Below the pieces are notes generated by a model. It did not search any database and was not told the DNA's origin. It was given only the letters and a program-made list of their open reading frames with translations. A program made the position numbers and the translations under genes. DNA of 64,000 nucleotides, taken from positions 9,530,854 to 9,594,853 of the forward strand of contig NC_083897.1 of NCBI RefSeq assembly GCF_032452875.1, written 5' to 3'. This DNA is from Bos javanicus. Lineage: Eukaryota; Chordata; Mammalia; Artiodactyla; Bovidae. Shown piece by piece: positions 12,448-21,950 of the stretch (its first letter is position 1; each line of letters starts with the position of its first letter).

Positions 12448-14583
12448 ATGGCTGTGGACTTTGGGGACAATGCCAGTGGCTTTCGCCACGTCGATGTAAT
12501 CCGGTTCATCAACAACGAGGTCCTCGAGAACGGGGGTGGCCCCGATTTTTACATGGCCTTACGCTCGCGACCCTGGAACGAGGTAGAGGATCAGCTGCAA
12601 ATCGTGGTTGCTGACCCACGGGTGCCGCACGCCATCAAGAGGGCCTGTGCCTGGAGCGCACTGGCATTGAGCGTGCGTGTGGGCGCAAGGCAGCGGGAGC
12701 AGCAGGCGCACCATATCAGGCAGCTCCAGCAGCAGGTCAGGGAGCATAAGGCAGCTTCCTGGGCCCTGGCCAATGAGCTGAAGCGCCTCCATGAGGAGCG
12801 TGAGGAGGCGGCAGCACATGGAAACGCATTGTTCGCCCTGAAGCAGGTGATGTACGAGCGAGATATGTTGCGTGGGCGACTGCTCCAGTTTGAGAGAGCG
12901 GCCCAGTTAGCACCTGTGGCACATGAAATGCTGCCTGGGCCTGGAGCTGAGCAGCTTGGGGCTACAGCATGGCCCCTGAATGTACCGGAGCACGGCAAGA
13001 TGGTGGCTCTGGGAGCACAGGGTATGCCACATTCAGAGAGTCAGATGGCAGCCCCAGCAGCTGTGGTTTATGTCCCCGGACCTCAGAGCTCCTTTGCCCA
13101 GGCAGTGCAACCCCTTCCACCAATGCTGGTGCCACATCCATTCCCATGCCATGAGTCATTCCTATCGGGATACCCATATGTGACACCTTTACCGCCTGTA
13201 GCAGTTATGGAAGAGGGAGCAGTCATGGCAGCAGCAGTGCCAGTAGCAGTTGCACCCCAGGTGCCTCCTCTGGGGATATACCCACTTGGTCAGTGGGCTG
13301 CAGTGGGGGCCCAGGAAGAGATGGCCCCACCATATGACCCGAGTTTCTATGCCCAGGAGGAATATTCTGAGAACCTCCAGGGGGAATATGCACAGGAGGC
13401 CTGCAGAAGCCACAGCCGAGAGGAAGGTGCTGTGTGTCCCCAGGGGATGTCCTCCCTGCGGGACAGCAGAAGCCACAGCCAAGAGGAAGGTGCTGTGTGT
13501 CCCCAGGGGATGTCCTCCCTGCGGGACAGCAGAAGTCAGAGCCAAGAGGAAGGTGCTGTGTGTCCCCAGGAGATGTCCTCTGTGGGGGGCTGCAGAAGCC
13601 AGAGCCAAGAGGAAGGTGCTGTGTGTCCCCAGGAGATGTCCTCCCTGCGGGACAGCAGAAGCCAGAGCCTAGCGGAAGGTGCTGTGTGTCCCCAGATGTC
13701 CTCTGTGGGGGGCAGCAGAAGCCAGAGCCAAGAGGAAGGTGCTGTGTGTCCCCAGGGGATGTCCTCTGTGGAGGGCCGCAGAAGCCACAGCCGAGAGGAA
13801 AGTGCTGTGTGTCCCCAGGAGATGTCCTCCCTGCAGGACAGCAGAAGCCAGAGCCTAGAGGAAGGTGCTGTGTGTCCCCAGGGGATGTCCTCTGTGGGGG
13901 GCAGCAGAAGCCACAGCCAAGAGGAAGGTGCTGTGTGTCCCCAGGGGATGTCCTCTGTGGGGGCCAGCAGAAGCCACAGCCAAGAAGAAGATGCTGTGTG
14001 TCCCCAGGGGATGTTCTCCCTGGGGGGCAGCAGAAGCCACAGCCGAGAGAAAGGTGCTGTGTGTCCCCAGGGGATGTCCTCCCTGTGCGACAGCAGAAGC
14101 CAGAGCCGAGAGGAAGGTGCTGTGTGTCCCCAGGGGACAGTGCCCCAGGGAGACAGTAGGAACCACAGCCAAGAAGGAGGCCCTGTTTGTTCCCAGGGGA
14201 CAGCGCCCCATGGAGACAGCAGGAGCCACAGCCAGAAGGAATGTCCAGTGATGCCCCAGGAGAAGTACTCCATGAGCAGCAGCAAGTTCCCCAAACAAGA
14301 AGGTCCAGAGAGGCCCCAGGGGACATGTCCCTCATGGTACAGCAAATGTTATATTGTGAGAAAAAGCTCCAGGAAACAGGAGCAAAATGCCAAGCAACCA
14401 AAAGAGAAAAATTCCTCAGATACCCAGCATCAGCAGAAACCTACTATACATCCCAATCAAAATTGTTGGGAGTGCCTGCGCTGTAAAGCAGTGAATTTTC
14501 CATGGCGCAAGTCCTGCTATAAATGCAAGAATGTGTGCAGGGCATTTGAGAGTGGAGGCCTGGATCCAGGACAAGCTCACTGA
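12448..14583 (+). CDS. TEX13-family protein with tandem repeats and RanBP2-type zinc finger (711 aa)
   Basis: A single uninterrupted ORF in a strong Kozak context. Residues 1-150 match the TEX13 N-terminal domain as I know it: the GFRHVDVIRFINNEVL start, then a basic, glutamine-rich coiled-coil-like segment (about 85-150). Residues 150-310 are low-complexity and rich in Pro, Ala and Val. Residues 315-600 hold about fourteen copies of a 21-residue repeat (core EEGAVCPQGMSS). The C-terminus has a RanBP2 finger with W674, C676, C679, N683, C690 and C693, the full W-x-C-x2-C-x3-N-x6-C-x2-C pattern. RanBP2 fingers of this type often bind single-stranded RNA, and TEX13 genes are X-linked and mostly testis-expressed, so an RNA-related germ-cell role is inferred. 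Length is close to human TEX13D; TEX13A also carries the finger, so the exact orthologue is left open. Confidence 0.9.
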   Translation: MAVDFGDNASGFRHVDVIRFINNEVLENGGGPDFYMALRSRPWNEVEDQLQIVVADPRVPHAIKRACAWSALALSVRVGARQREQQAHHIRQLQQQVREHKAASWALANELKRLHEEREEAAAHGNALFALKQVMYERDMLRGRLLQFERAAQLAPVAHEMLPGPGAEQLGATAWPLNVPEHGKMVALGAQGMPHSESQMAAPAAVVYVPGPQSSFAQAVQPLPPMLVPHPFPCHESFLSGYPYVTPLPPVAVMEEGAVMAAAVPVAVAPQVPPLGIYPLGQWAAVGAQEEMAPPYDPSFYAQEEYSENLQGEYAQEACRSHSREEGAVCPQGMSSLRDSRSHSQEEGAVCPQGMSSLRDSRSQSQEEGAVCPQEMSSVGGCRSQSQEEGAVCPQEMSSLRDSRSQSLAEGAVCPQMSSVGGSRSQSQEEGAVCPQGMSSVEGRRSHSREESAVCPQEMSSLQDSRSQSLEEGAVCPQGMSSVGGSRSHSQEEGAVCPQGMSSVGASRSHSQEEDAVCPQGMFSLGGSRSHSREKGAVCPQGMSSLCDSRSQSREEGAVCPQGTVPQGDSRNHSQEGGPVCSQGTAPHGDSRSHSQKECPVMPQEKYSMSSSKFPKQEGPERPQGTCPSWYSKCYIVRKSSRKQEQNAKQPKEKNSSDTQHQQKPTIHPNQNCWECLRCKAVNFPWRKSCYKCKNVCRAFESGGLDPGQAH
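13398..14260 (+). repeat. Coding minisatellite, 63-bp units
   Basis: The GTGCTGTGTGTCCCCAG core recurs every 63 bp, giving 21-residue protein repeats in the TEX13-family ORF. Early units are nearly identical; the last three drift (PVCSQGTAP, PVMPQEK). One unit near 13691 has lost a single codon, keeping frame. The repeat is free of stops in several frames on both strands, which produces long shadow ORFs (for example the 392-codon minus-strand frame at 13223-14401) that are not separate genes. Confidence 0.93.
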
Positions 14584-14593
14584 TTTCAGGAAG

Positions 14594-14599
14594 GTAAGT
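14594..14599 (+). promoter_or_regulatory. Splice donor 10 nt after the TEX13-family stop
   Basis: AAG|GTAAGT is a near-consensus 5' splice site just beyond the TGA at 14581-14583. Such a donor would join the coding exon to a non-coding 3' exon. Because it lies well within 50 nt of the stop, it should not trigger nonsense-mediated decay. Confidence 0.55.
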
Positions 14600-16241
14600 A
14601 AGAATGGAAACACTCCAAGGAAAAACCAATTTCCTAACAACCTCTCCTCTTTTGATCAAAAAGTAACTCATTTACTTCACAGAAAATTTGAAAATCAAAA
14701 TTATGAAATTTAATTTCATAATTCAAAATTTAAATAAATTCAAATTTATTTGAATATTCATATATTAAAAATTCATAATATTTGAAATATTCATAATTCA
14801 AAAATTAAATAAAACAATCCATTATTTTATTACCCAAATTAAGCACTTTTTATCATCTGAGCACACATACAAATATATACACACATGCATGCACACACAT
14901 AATTATATCCTTATTTGTACACTTATTTTAACAAAGACTACTTTGAGTATTACGTGTTTAAAATAGAGGACTTCTAATTCCTTTTAAGTTTGTAGGTGCT
15001 GGATTCTGGATGGCTGATGCTAATTGGCTGACACCCTGGAGGCACCGAAGTCATGAAGAATTTTTTTTTTTCACTAATTTCTGTTTTCTTATTAACCACC
15101 TTTTCCTGAAAATGCTACCTTTTCCTGTCTTTGCCTCAGAATAGCCATATGCTTTTAGAGTTATATGCTACATTGAATTTTAGGAGTACTGTTTTTCCTT
15201 GAAAATGCTATTGTTCTTTTGTAAACTACTGCAGTGTTCATGTTTGCTTCTTGTATTTAAGTTTTATAGGTAGGGGCTCATTTTTGTCTCTGAGCCCCAT
15301 GGAATTTGCCTGTTGCTGAAGAATCTGAACCTATCCCATTTAGAAGATCTTCCAAGATCCTGAAGAAATCACACTTCATTTCTGACTGACCTGCACCTCA
15401 GTGAGACCCTCCCGGCTGGCTGAAGCTAAGAAGTCAGGGAAGAAGAGATACTTTGGGACTTATTAGAGGGAAAAGGGATACAAAATAATTTTGTTATGAT
15501 TTAATTTCTCTGTTGATATGGAATTATTTCAGAAGTGCTAGGGGGTGGGTTTGCAGTGTTAAATTCTATAGATGATAGCAAATTTGATAGATTTCATTTA
15601 ATTAAACAACTAGTTATTGATTGTCTAGTATATGATAGGAGGTAGAATTATATTGTATTATCTAGTGTACACAAATCTTTTTGGTGAGTTTGGTTAGATG
15701 ACAGGGGACAGCATAATTTGAGATACATTATAGATTAGAGGTGACTTTATTTTGCATGTTGTGTGGCCTTTGGGTAAACCCAGTTGAAATAGCATCCAGA
15801 TATTTTTGTAGTTCCAGGGGCAAGATCAAAGAGATTTTTGTGGATGGACTTGATTTCCCAACTGTTCATCTCGTTGGTCCCAGATGTCACAAATGAGTAG
15901 TGGCAAAGAGCAGGAAAGTTCAGGCAGGACTTTTCTGATACTCTCCTGATTTCCTCCCTCGAGAGGGACAGCTAGTTCCCTGGTTGCCTGAAAGACCACT
16001 GAGTGACTGCCTTAAAGAAGTGCTTCGGGGAATGCTGGCAACACAGCTTCAGGCAGCCACCATCCCAAGCCCCTTTCCAGCCAGTGGATGAAGAACAAAA
16101 TGTGTTCTAAGGACAGACATCGTGCTATGGATAGTGCTTCTCTTGGGAGGGCTAATTGGATTAAAAGTAGAACTGGACTGGGACAAGTACTCTTGAGAGT
16201 GCCCTTGGGCCCTTCTCTTCCACTTTGTGTGTTCTCTGCAG
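14600..16241 (+). other. Putative intron of the TEX13-family gene
   Basis: It is AT-rich, with a run of short ATTCAAAT/ATTCATAAT palindromes at 14690-14830 and AATAAA words at 14733 and 14807 that could alternatively end an unspliced transcript. No coding ORF or clear repeat was recognised. It ends in TTCTCTGCAG at 16232-16241, a good acceptor. Confidence 0.4.
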
Positions 16242-16435
16242 GCGCTCTGCTCCCCTGAAGCAGCTGCTGCAAGCCAGGGGGAGCCAGGGTGGAGCCCAGG
16301 GGCTGGAAGTCAGATCAGCCTCCAGTCTGAACAAGAGGTATCCTGGAGTTCTCCCAGGAGATTCCAGCTCACCAGGCTCAGGCTCTGTCAGAAGTTTTCT
16401 GTTTCTAACTAGTAATAAAGAGTGTTCACTTATTG
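16242..16435 (+). other. Candidate terminal non-coding exon of the TEX13-family gene
   Basis: The start is set by the acceptor TTCTCTGCAG. AATAAA at 16414-16419 is followed by a GT-rich stretch (TGTGTCTTCTGTGTAGTGTG, about 16437-16456) typical of a downstream cleavage element. The ORF of 75 codons here is not convincing. Assignment to the TEX13-family transcript is by position and phase-free splicing only. Confidence 0.4.
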
Positions 16436-16494
16436 CTGTGTCTTCTGTGTAGTGTGTACCTCGGGGACAGGTTTGCTCAGAAGTAGCAGTTGAT

Positions 16495-16632
16495 TTAATT
16501 ATTTTAAATTAATTTTTTTTTGGTTGAGCCATGAGGCTTGTAGGAACTTAGTTCTGCAACCAGGGAATGAACCCACGCCCATGGCAGTGAAAGCACTGAG
16601 TCCTAACCACTCGACCTCCAGGTAGTCCCCAG
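16495..16632 (-). mobile_element. CHR-1-type SINE, antisense
   Basis: Read on the minus strand it is the CHR head (GACTACCTGGAGGTCGAGTGG, then a GTTCATTCCC B-box-like stretch) ending in a T/A-rich tail at 16495-16520. It is diverged. Confidence 0.7.
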
Positions 16633-17419
16633 AAGTTACCATTTAAATCTGAAGCTTCCCTCCATCCCACTGAGAAGACTGAAAGTTAAATGTCATTCAC
16701 TATTGAAGGGCCCCTCTTCTTCCTGTGAGTTACCAAGAATGGGAGGGGGAGGGCCTTCTATGGGGGCCTTCAGTCCATTGTTACTGTCCCTGGTACTCTC
16801 ACTGTCCAAGTCCACATGGTCTCTTGAGGGTGGGCATTTCTGCTTCTCTATAGCCAATGGGGGTTGAAGGTGTCTGCCAGTGCTGAAAGCCCTGATGCCC
16901 TAGTCTCTCTACATGTACCATAGTCTCTCTACAATCACCATTTCCTTCTGGGGCTCTGCTTTCTCCCTGGGGTCCTGGTATGGAGTAAGGAGTACGTAGG
17001 CATTATAAAGCAGTATTCTTTCTCTAGGCCATTCCTTTCATATCATAATTTGGTCCAAATGCAGTGGATTATAGAAAACCAGATACAGGCTGGCTGGGAT
17101 AAGAGGTGCCAAGATCTGAATATCTTCTTGGAACGAGTATGGTGAGATGAGGGGTTAGAAGAGAAAAATGACCCTGTCATATGAGAACTCTCCTTTCTCA
17201 GAGATGACTAATGGTAAGAGCCTTGGCTAGGGATAGGAATGTAGGAAAAGAAGAGGGTTATGAGGGTGAATAAACAAAATTATTTAAGAGGGAGGGGAGA
17301 AGATAGTATGATATTTTGTGGGTCCTAATGTCCCCTGTACACTTGGAAAGGTGGGCATGTGCTGGTATTTTTCCTGCTGGATATAAATTCAGTGTTGGTG
17401 CAATAGAGGAAGAGTACAA

Positions 17420-17653
17420 ATGGTGGTGGAGGAAAAGAAGAAAGAATCAGGCCTGGCAGCAGCCACTGCCATTATTGATGATAGGGGTGGGCCTGGTAGT
17501 GCTCCCTTACAGGCACTTATGAAGGTGGTGATGCTGGAGGAGGGATATGGGTATTTCTCTGAGCAGGAGGGTATAGAGGAGATGGAAAGAGGCCTTTTAG
17601 ATGCTGTGGAAGCTTCAGAGCAAGAGAAGATGCAATCTGTGTGGAGAAAGTGA
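17420..17653 (+). CDS. Unrecognised 77-codon ORF, possible exon or relic
   Basis: The reading frame is rich in Glu, Lys and Ala (EEKKKESGLAAATAIIDD start) and looks more protein-like than its surroundings. The next frame continues plausibly beyond the stop, and a second open stretch follows at 17828-18034. I do not recognise the family. It could be a decayed retrocopy or an exon of an unidentified gene; chance is also possible. Confidence 0.2.
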   Translation: MVVEEKKKESGLAAATAIIDDRGGPGSAPLQALMKVVMLEEGYGYFSEQEGIEEMERGLLDAVEASEQEKMQSVWRK

Positions 17654-17827
17654 AGGATCATAACAATATTCTTCACACCACCTCCTCACCATTCTATCAT
17701 CTCATACCTGCTACTGGACCCTACACAGGAGCAGCATCTTCAAATGCCTATTTCTATTTCCACAGTTAGTATGCCATCTATCATTTAACCCCTTTCATTC
17801 CCACTAGTAAAAGCAGAATCAAAATAA

Positions 17828-18034
17828 GTGCCTCAAATAAGAGCACTTCCTGTGAGAGCATCTGCTACTAGCAAAGCCTATCAGCAGGCGTGGGTTACAG
17901 AAAAAGTCCCTGTGGTAGATAAGAGGTGGCAGCAGCTTCAGTATCAGAATGGACAGGAGCAAAAGGCTCAGCATTTCTTAAGATCCCTTAGGAATGAGAG
18001 AATTCTACCTTGTAAAGACAAGGAACTGGAATGA
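17828..18034 (+). CDS. Unrecognised 68-codon ORF downstream
   Basis: A Gln- and Arg-rich open stretch 175 bp after the previous ORF, with similar compositional bias. An ancestral coding region joined across a frame change is possible. No conserved motif identifies it. Confidence 0.2.
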   Translation: MPQIRALPVRASATSKAYQQAWVTEKVPVVDKRWQQLQYQNGQEQKAQHFLRSLRNERILPCKDKELE

Positions 18035-18423
18035 TGAAAGTGGTAAGAAATGATTCCTGGGATGCAACCATGCTTCAGATAAAGGAGATGTCTAATCCTG
18101 GACAGGCATTCTGTCTTCTTATGGGGCTAGTTGTCCTCTTTGATTTCAGAAATGTAAGAGAGAACCAAGGAGGTCTGAAACAAAAGAGATCAATTTCCTG
18201 AGTACATGTCTGATTATAAACACAGCAATATAAAAATAGCTATAAATGTAGCTTAATTTCACTTTAGGAAAATTAGAAAAAAAATTCAACCAGAGTTTCA
18301 CCACTAGAGGTACCATGGTTTATATTTTTATGTGTTTAATTCCATATCTGTATATATACACACTTATATTGGCATGATAAATTTTTTTAAAACATTCTTT
18401 ACATGCAACTGTACACCTTTTAT

Positions 18424-18694
18424 CGGAGAAGGCAATGGCACCCCACTCCAGTACTCTTGCCTGGAAAATCCCATGGAAGGAGGAGCCTGGTGGGCTGCAG
18501 TCCATGGGGTCGCTACAAGTCGGACACGACTGAGCGACTTCACTTTGACTTTTCACTTTCATGCATTGGAGGAGGAAATGGCAACCCACTCCAGAATTCT
18601 TGCCTGGAGAATCCCAGGGACGGGGAGCCTGGTGGTCTGCCGTCTATGGGGTCGCACAGAGTCGGACACGACTGAAGCGACTTAGCAGCAGCAG
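18424..18694 (+). mobile_element. Bov-A2 SINE
   Basis: A full dimer from CGGAGAAGGCAATGG to CTTAGCAGCAGCAG. Flanks TACACCTTTTAT (18412-18423) and TACATCTTTTAT (18695-18706) are a 12-bp target duplication with one difference. Confidence 0.92.
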
Positions 18695-18839
18695 TACATC
18701 TTTTATAGTCTTTTTTATTGTGGTTTTAAAAAACCAACATGAGGTCTAATTGTTAAGTATAAGCAGGTTTCTAGAATTTTTCTATCTTGCATAATTGAAA
18801 TTTTATAGCCTTATTTTAAATTAACATATTAATTTTTTT

Positions 18840-19900
18840 TCTTTTACACCTGTGTGCCCCAGTGTTGGAGGCCCCGTGTTCCAGACTCCGAAGGAGTCTG
18901 GTTCATGCCACCTGTTAAGCAAACCCCAGTCCTCTCCAATGTCTTTCCTCCTAATTCAGAGCCACAGTGCAGCTCCACCTTGGCTCAGGGCCTGTGGCCA
19001 GGTGTCTGAGAGAGACCTCTGGCTTAGAGGGATTCAGGGATGGGACTGCCTGAGGCCAGAACGGGGCAGTGAATGGCACATGCAAGGGGCGTTAAGTCTT
19101 CTCCTGGGGAAGTGATGTGGGGCCCCAAGGTCTGAGACCAAAACAACCCGAGCCCACCCATTCCACTGCACGTGGCTGTGGCCAGTTGTTCCTCCCAGAA
19201 GTAGCCAGATGTCTAGAATTCGTCCCAGGAGACCATCGCTGCCTGTACTTGGAGTCCCTCTGCCAAAGAACAGGGCCCTGCTCTCTCGGAATCAGCCCAA
19301 CTGCGAGCATCCTGCGATGGGGAAGCTGGCCCCTTTACCCAAGCCCCTCCATCTAGAAACATTCTTTTTTCAACAGCATAGGGGACGCCTGCAGCCAGGG
19401 CCGAGGGCCAGACCCTGGTCCAAGCGCGTGGAGTGTGGGGTTTCCCAGGAAGGCAAAGACAGGGTGCAGTTGGAGCGTGCAGGATACACTTTGTGGCTTC
19501 GGGTGAGTGTGGAGGTGTAAATGTGAATACAGAGGGAGGGGTAGGGAGAGAGTGAGCTAGATGCACTGATCACGTGAAGTGGCCCAGAAGACCGCGGAAG
19601 TAATCTAATAGCGCAGCCACCGCTACCTCACGCCCCAGAGGAAACCAAGTCTCGAGGGATCTCACGGGATCTCGGGAGTTCTGGGACTGGCAGGGGAGCC
19701 CTAGGATGAGAAACACTGGTCAGTGGCGGGTGCCGGAAGCCTCCAGTTCTGAACTCGTCCACAAAGAGTTTGGCTTGCACATTTATCAAGCAAATCCCAT
19801 CCTCATATATGCCTCACCCTCCCTCCACTCCCCCAGTCAGAGTGACTGTGTGGCGCCTGTTCCCAGGAGCCCCGAAGGTTGAGCAGGGGAATCACCGCTG
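18840..19900. other. GC-rich block with a candidate exon
   Basis: Composition rises sharply relative to the flanks, with CpGs, an E-box TCACGTG near 19570 and an ETS-like CCGGAAG near 19733. An acceptor (TTCTTTTTTCAACAG, ending 19376) and a donor (CGG|GTGAGT at 19503) bracket a 126-bp stretch that stays open in the frame beginning at 19209. This could be a promoter or exons of an unrecognised transcript. Confidence 0.3.
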
Positions 19901-20495
19901 ATGCCAGAATGGGTGAGTGAGCTGTGCATGTGATATATTCATATTAATATTTTAATATTAATCTGTGAACAACATCTGCAAAAAAAATTATGTGATAAGG
20001 TATTCCCATGAGCCCTATATAGAAGAGGCTGGGGGCAAGTTACAGCTACAAGACCTGAGCAATCTGTGAAGGAATGAGCATAGAGAAATAATGGCTCATT
20101 TCACAGACCAGAAAGTAGGAAGACCTTAAAATACTCTGTGAACCAAAATGCTCTACAGGTATTTACTAGAAAACACAGTGGACCAATTTGAGAAAAGCAA
20201 GTGGAACTAAAAATGGGTGCAAGTGATACTTGGTAAGGTTGATGGGGTTGAAGCATCTAGATGTCATGAATTCGCAGAACTCGCAGCCCAAGCTCCCTTC
20301 CAGGATAGACGCACATGGAGAAGAGAGATGTCATTCTGCTCTGTATTCTCTCTTTTAATAACTTTGTTTGGGATTTTACTTCCCTCATTTTCTGTTACTC
20401 ATTTTAAAATGAAATTAGTTTTTCTGAACTTGTAAAAGGAAGCATGGCTCAGTAGAATTTTTCTAATATCGCAAAGCTCATATCTGTTGTTTTGG

Positions 20496-20629
20496 CTGTT
20501 GCTGCTGCTGCTAAGTCACTTCAGTCGTGTCCGACTCTGTGTGACCCCATAGACGGCAGCCCACCAGGCTCCTCTGTCCCTGGGATTCTCCAGGCAAGAA
20601 TACTGGAGTGGGTTGCCATTTCCTTCTCC
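20496..20629 (-). mobile_element. BovA monomer SINE
   Basis: An antisense single BovA unit with a GCT repeat edge, flanked by perfect 12-bp duplications CTGTTGTTTTGG at 20484-20495 and 20630-20641. Confidence 0.92.
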
Positions 20630-20644
20630 CTGTTGTTTTGGTGT

Positions 20645-21010
20645 GGTCTTCAAAAAGCAACTTGGTTTTTTATAGTTCTGGAGGCTAGAAGTTCAAAATC
20701 AAGGTGTCAGCAGAGTTGGACTATGAGGGGTGAACAGGAGGCATCTGTTCCAGACCTCTCTCCTTAGCTTATGAATGGCCATTTTCTACCAGTTCCTCTT
20801 CAAATCGTCTTTCATCTACGTATATCTCTGTTTCTGTGTACATGTTTCTGCTTTTTATAAAGATACCAATCATATTGTATTAGGGCCCACCCTAATGACC
20901 TCATCTTTAATAACATCTGCAGTGATCCTATTTCCAAGGTCAGTACCTATTTTGAGGTACTGGAGTCTAGTACTTCATCCCGTGAAATTTTAGGGGATAC
21001 AATTCAACCC
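20645..21010 (+). mobile_element. Old LTR-like or DNA-element relic
   Basis: The phrases AGTTCTGGAGGCTAGAAGTT, ATTAGGGCCCACCCTAATGA and GATACAATTCAACCCATAA are hallmarks of a common mammalian interspersed repeat. I could not name its class with certainty. It is diverged and non-coding. Confidence 0.5.
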
Positions 21011-21094
21011 ATAAGAATCCTAAATATAGTTTTTTCTACCTAGATATGTGAATTTAAGACCAATTAAAATTCTTAAAGCTCTTGGAACTCTTTT

Positions 21095-21280
21095 CTAGTG
21101 TGTAAACTAGATTTGAATCTCAGCCTTTCCACTTGTTAGCTGTGTGATATTAAGCAAGTTCCTTATCTGTGCCTCAGTTTTCCCATCTAGAAAATGGGAA
21201 TAATAATACCTATTGAATAAGAATGTTACGAGGATTAAATGAAATAATATATGAAAATGCACTTAAAACAGTACTTCGGT
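21095..21280 (+). mobile_element. MIR SINE
   Basis: The MIR core is clear: CACTTGTTAGCTGTGTGATA, CCTCAGTTTTCCCATCT, AAAATGGGAATAATAATACC and GAGGATTAAATGA appear in the canonical order. Confidence 0.85.
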
Positions 21281-21729
21281 TTATAAAATAATTTGTATGA
21301 TTTTTTTCCTTACTCAGAAGTAACAATGAAACCTAACTGAATAGTATTAAAAAGGCAGTCTCTCTGAATAGTTACCAAATAAAATACAAGCAGATGGAAA
21401 TGTGTAATTTTAAACTTTCTTATTAGTGAGAGAAATAATTAATTTCTCTCATTAATAATTAATGAGGCCCTGGGTGAGGGCCTTAATTCCTGTAGAAGAA
21501 CTCAGAGATGTGTACCAGATTGTTATGTATATCCCTTGAAGAGAAACCAGGACTTTGCTACATCGCTGCACCATCATGTTTTGACTGCCTTTCTTTTATT
21601 TCTGCATTCCCTCACTCCTCTAATTAGTTAATCTGTCCTTTGGAACTCAAGAAAGCTCTTGGAGGCAGAAACCTTTTTCCTAAAAATAGGAAAGGCTTTT
21701 GTACTTGGGAGGGTCCCACAGGATTCTGC

Positions 21730-21950
21730 TTGATTTCAATTAGCCTCTAGAAACTGGAATAGGCAAGGGAATGGATTCTTCTCTAGAACCTCCAGAAGGG
21801 AATGCACTACTACTGATGCCTTGAGGTTAGCTCGGTGAGATTCAATTCAAACTTCTGATTTCCAGAACTGTAAGATGATAAATTCTTGTTATCTTAAATT
21901 GCTAAGTTGGTGATAATTTGTTATAGCAGCAGTAAGAAACTAATGCAGCA
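21730..21950 (+). mobile_element. MLT1-type MaLR LTR, 3' portion
   Basis: Matches the MLT1 ending by recall: CCTCCAGAAGGGAATGCA, CCAGAACTGTAAGATGATAA and GCAGCAGTAAGAAACTAATG follow in order. Confidence 0.65.

Noticed and set aside
13398..14260. CRISPR-like array
   Set aside because: The regular repeats are head-to-tail coding units without unique spacers, in a mammalian gene.
13223..14401. 392-codon minus-strand ORF
   Set aside because: It is the antisense of the 63-bp coding repeat; its repetitiveness and lack of a start/promoter context explain it.
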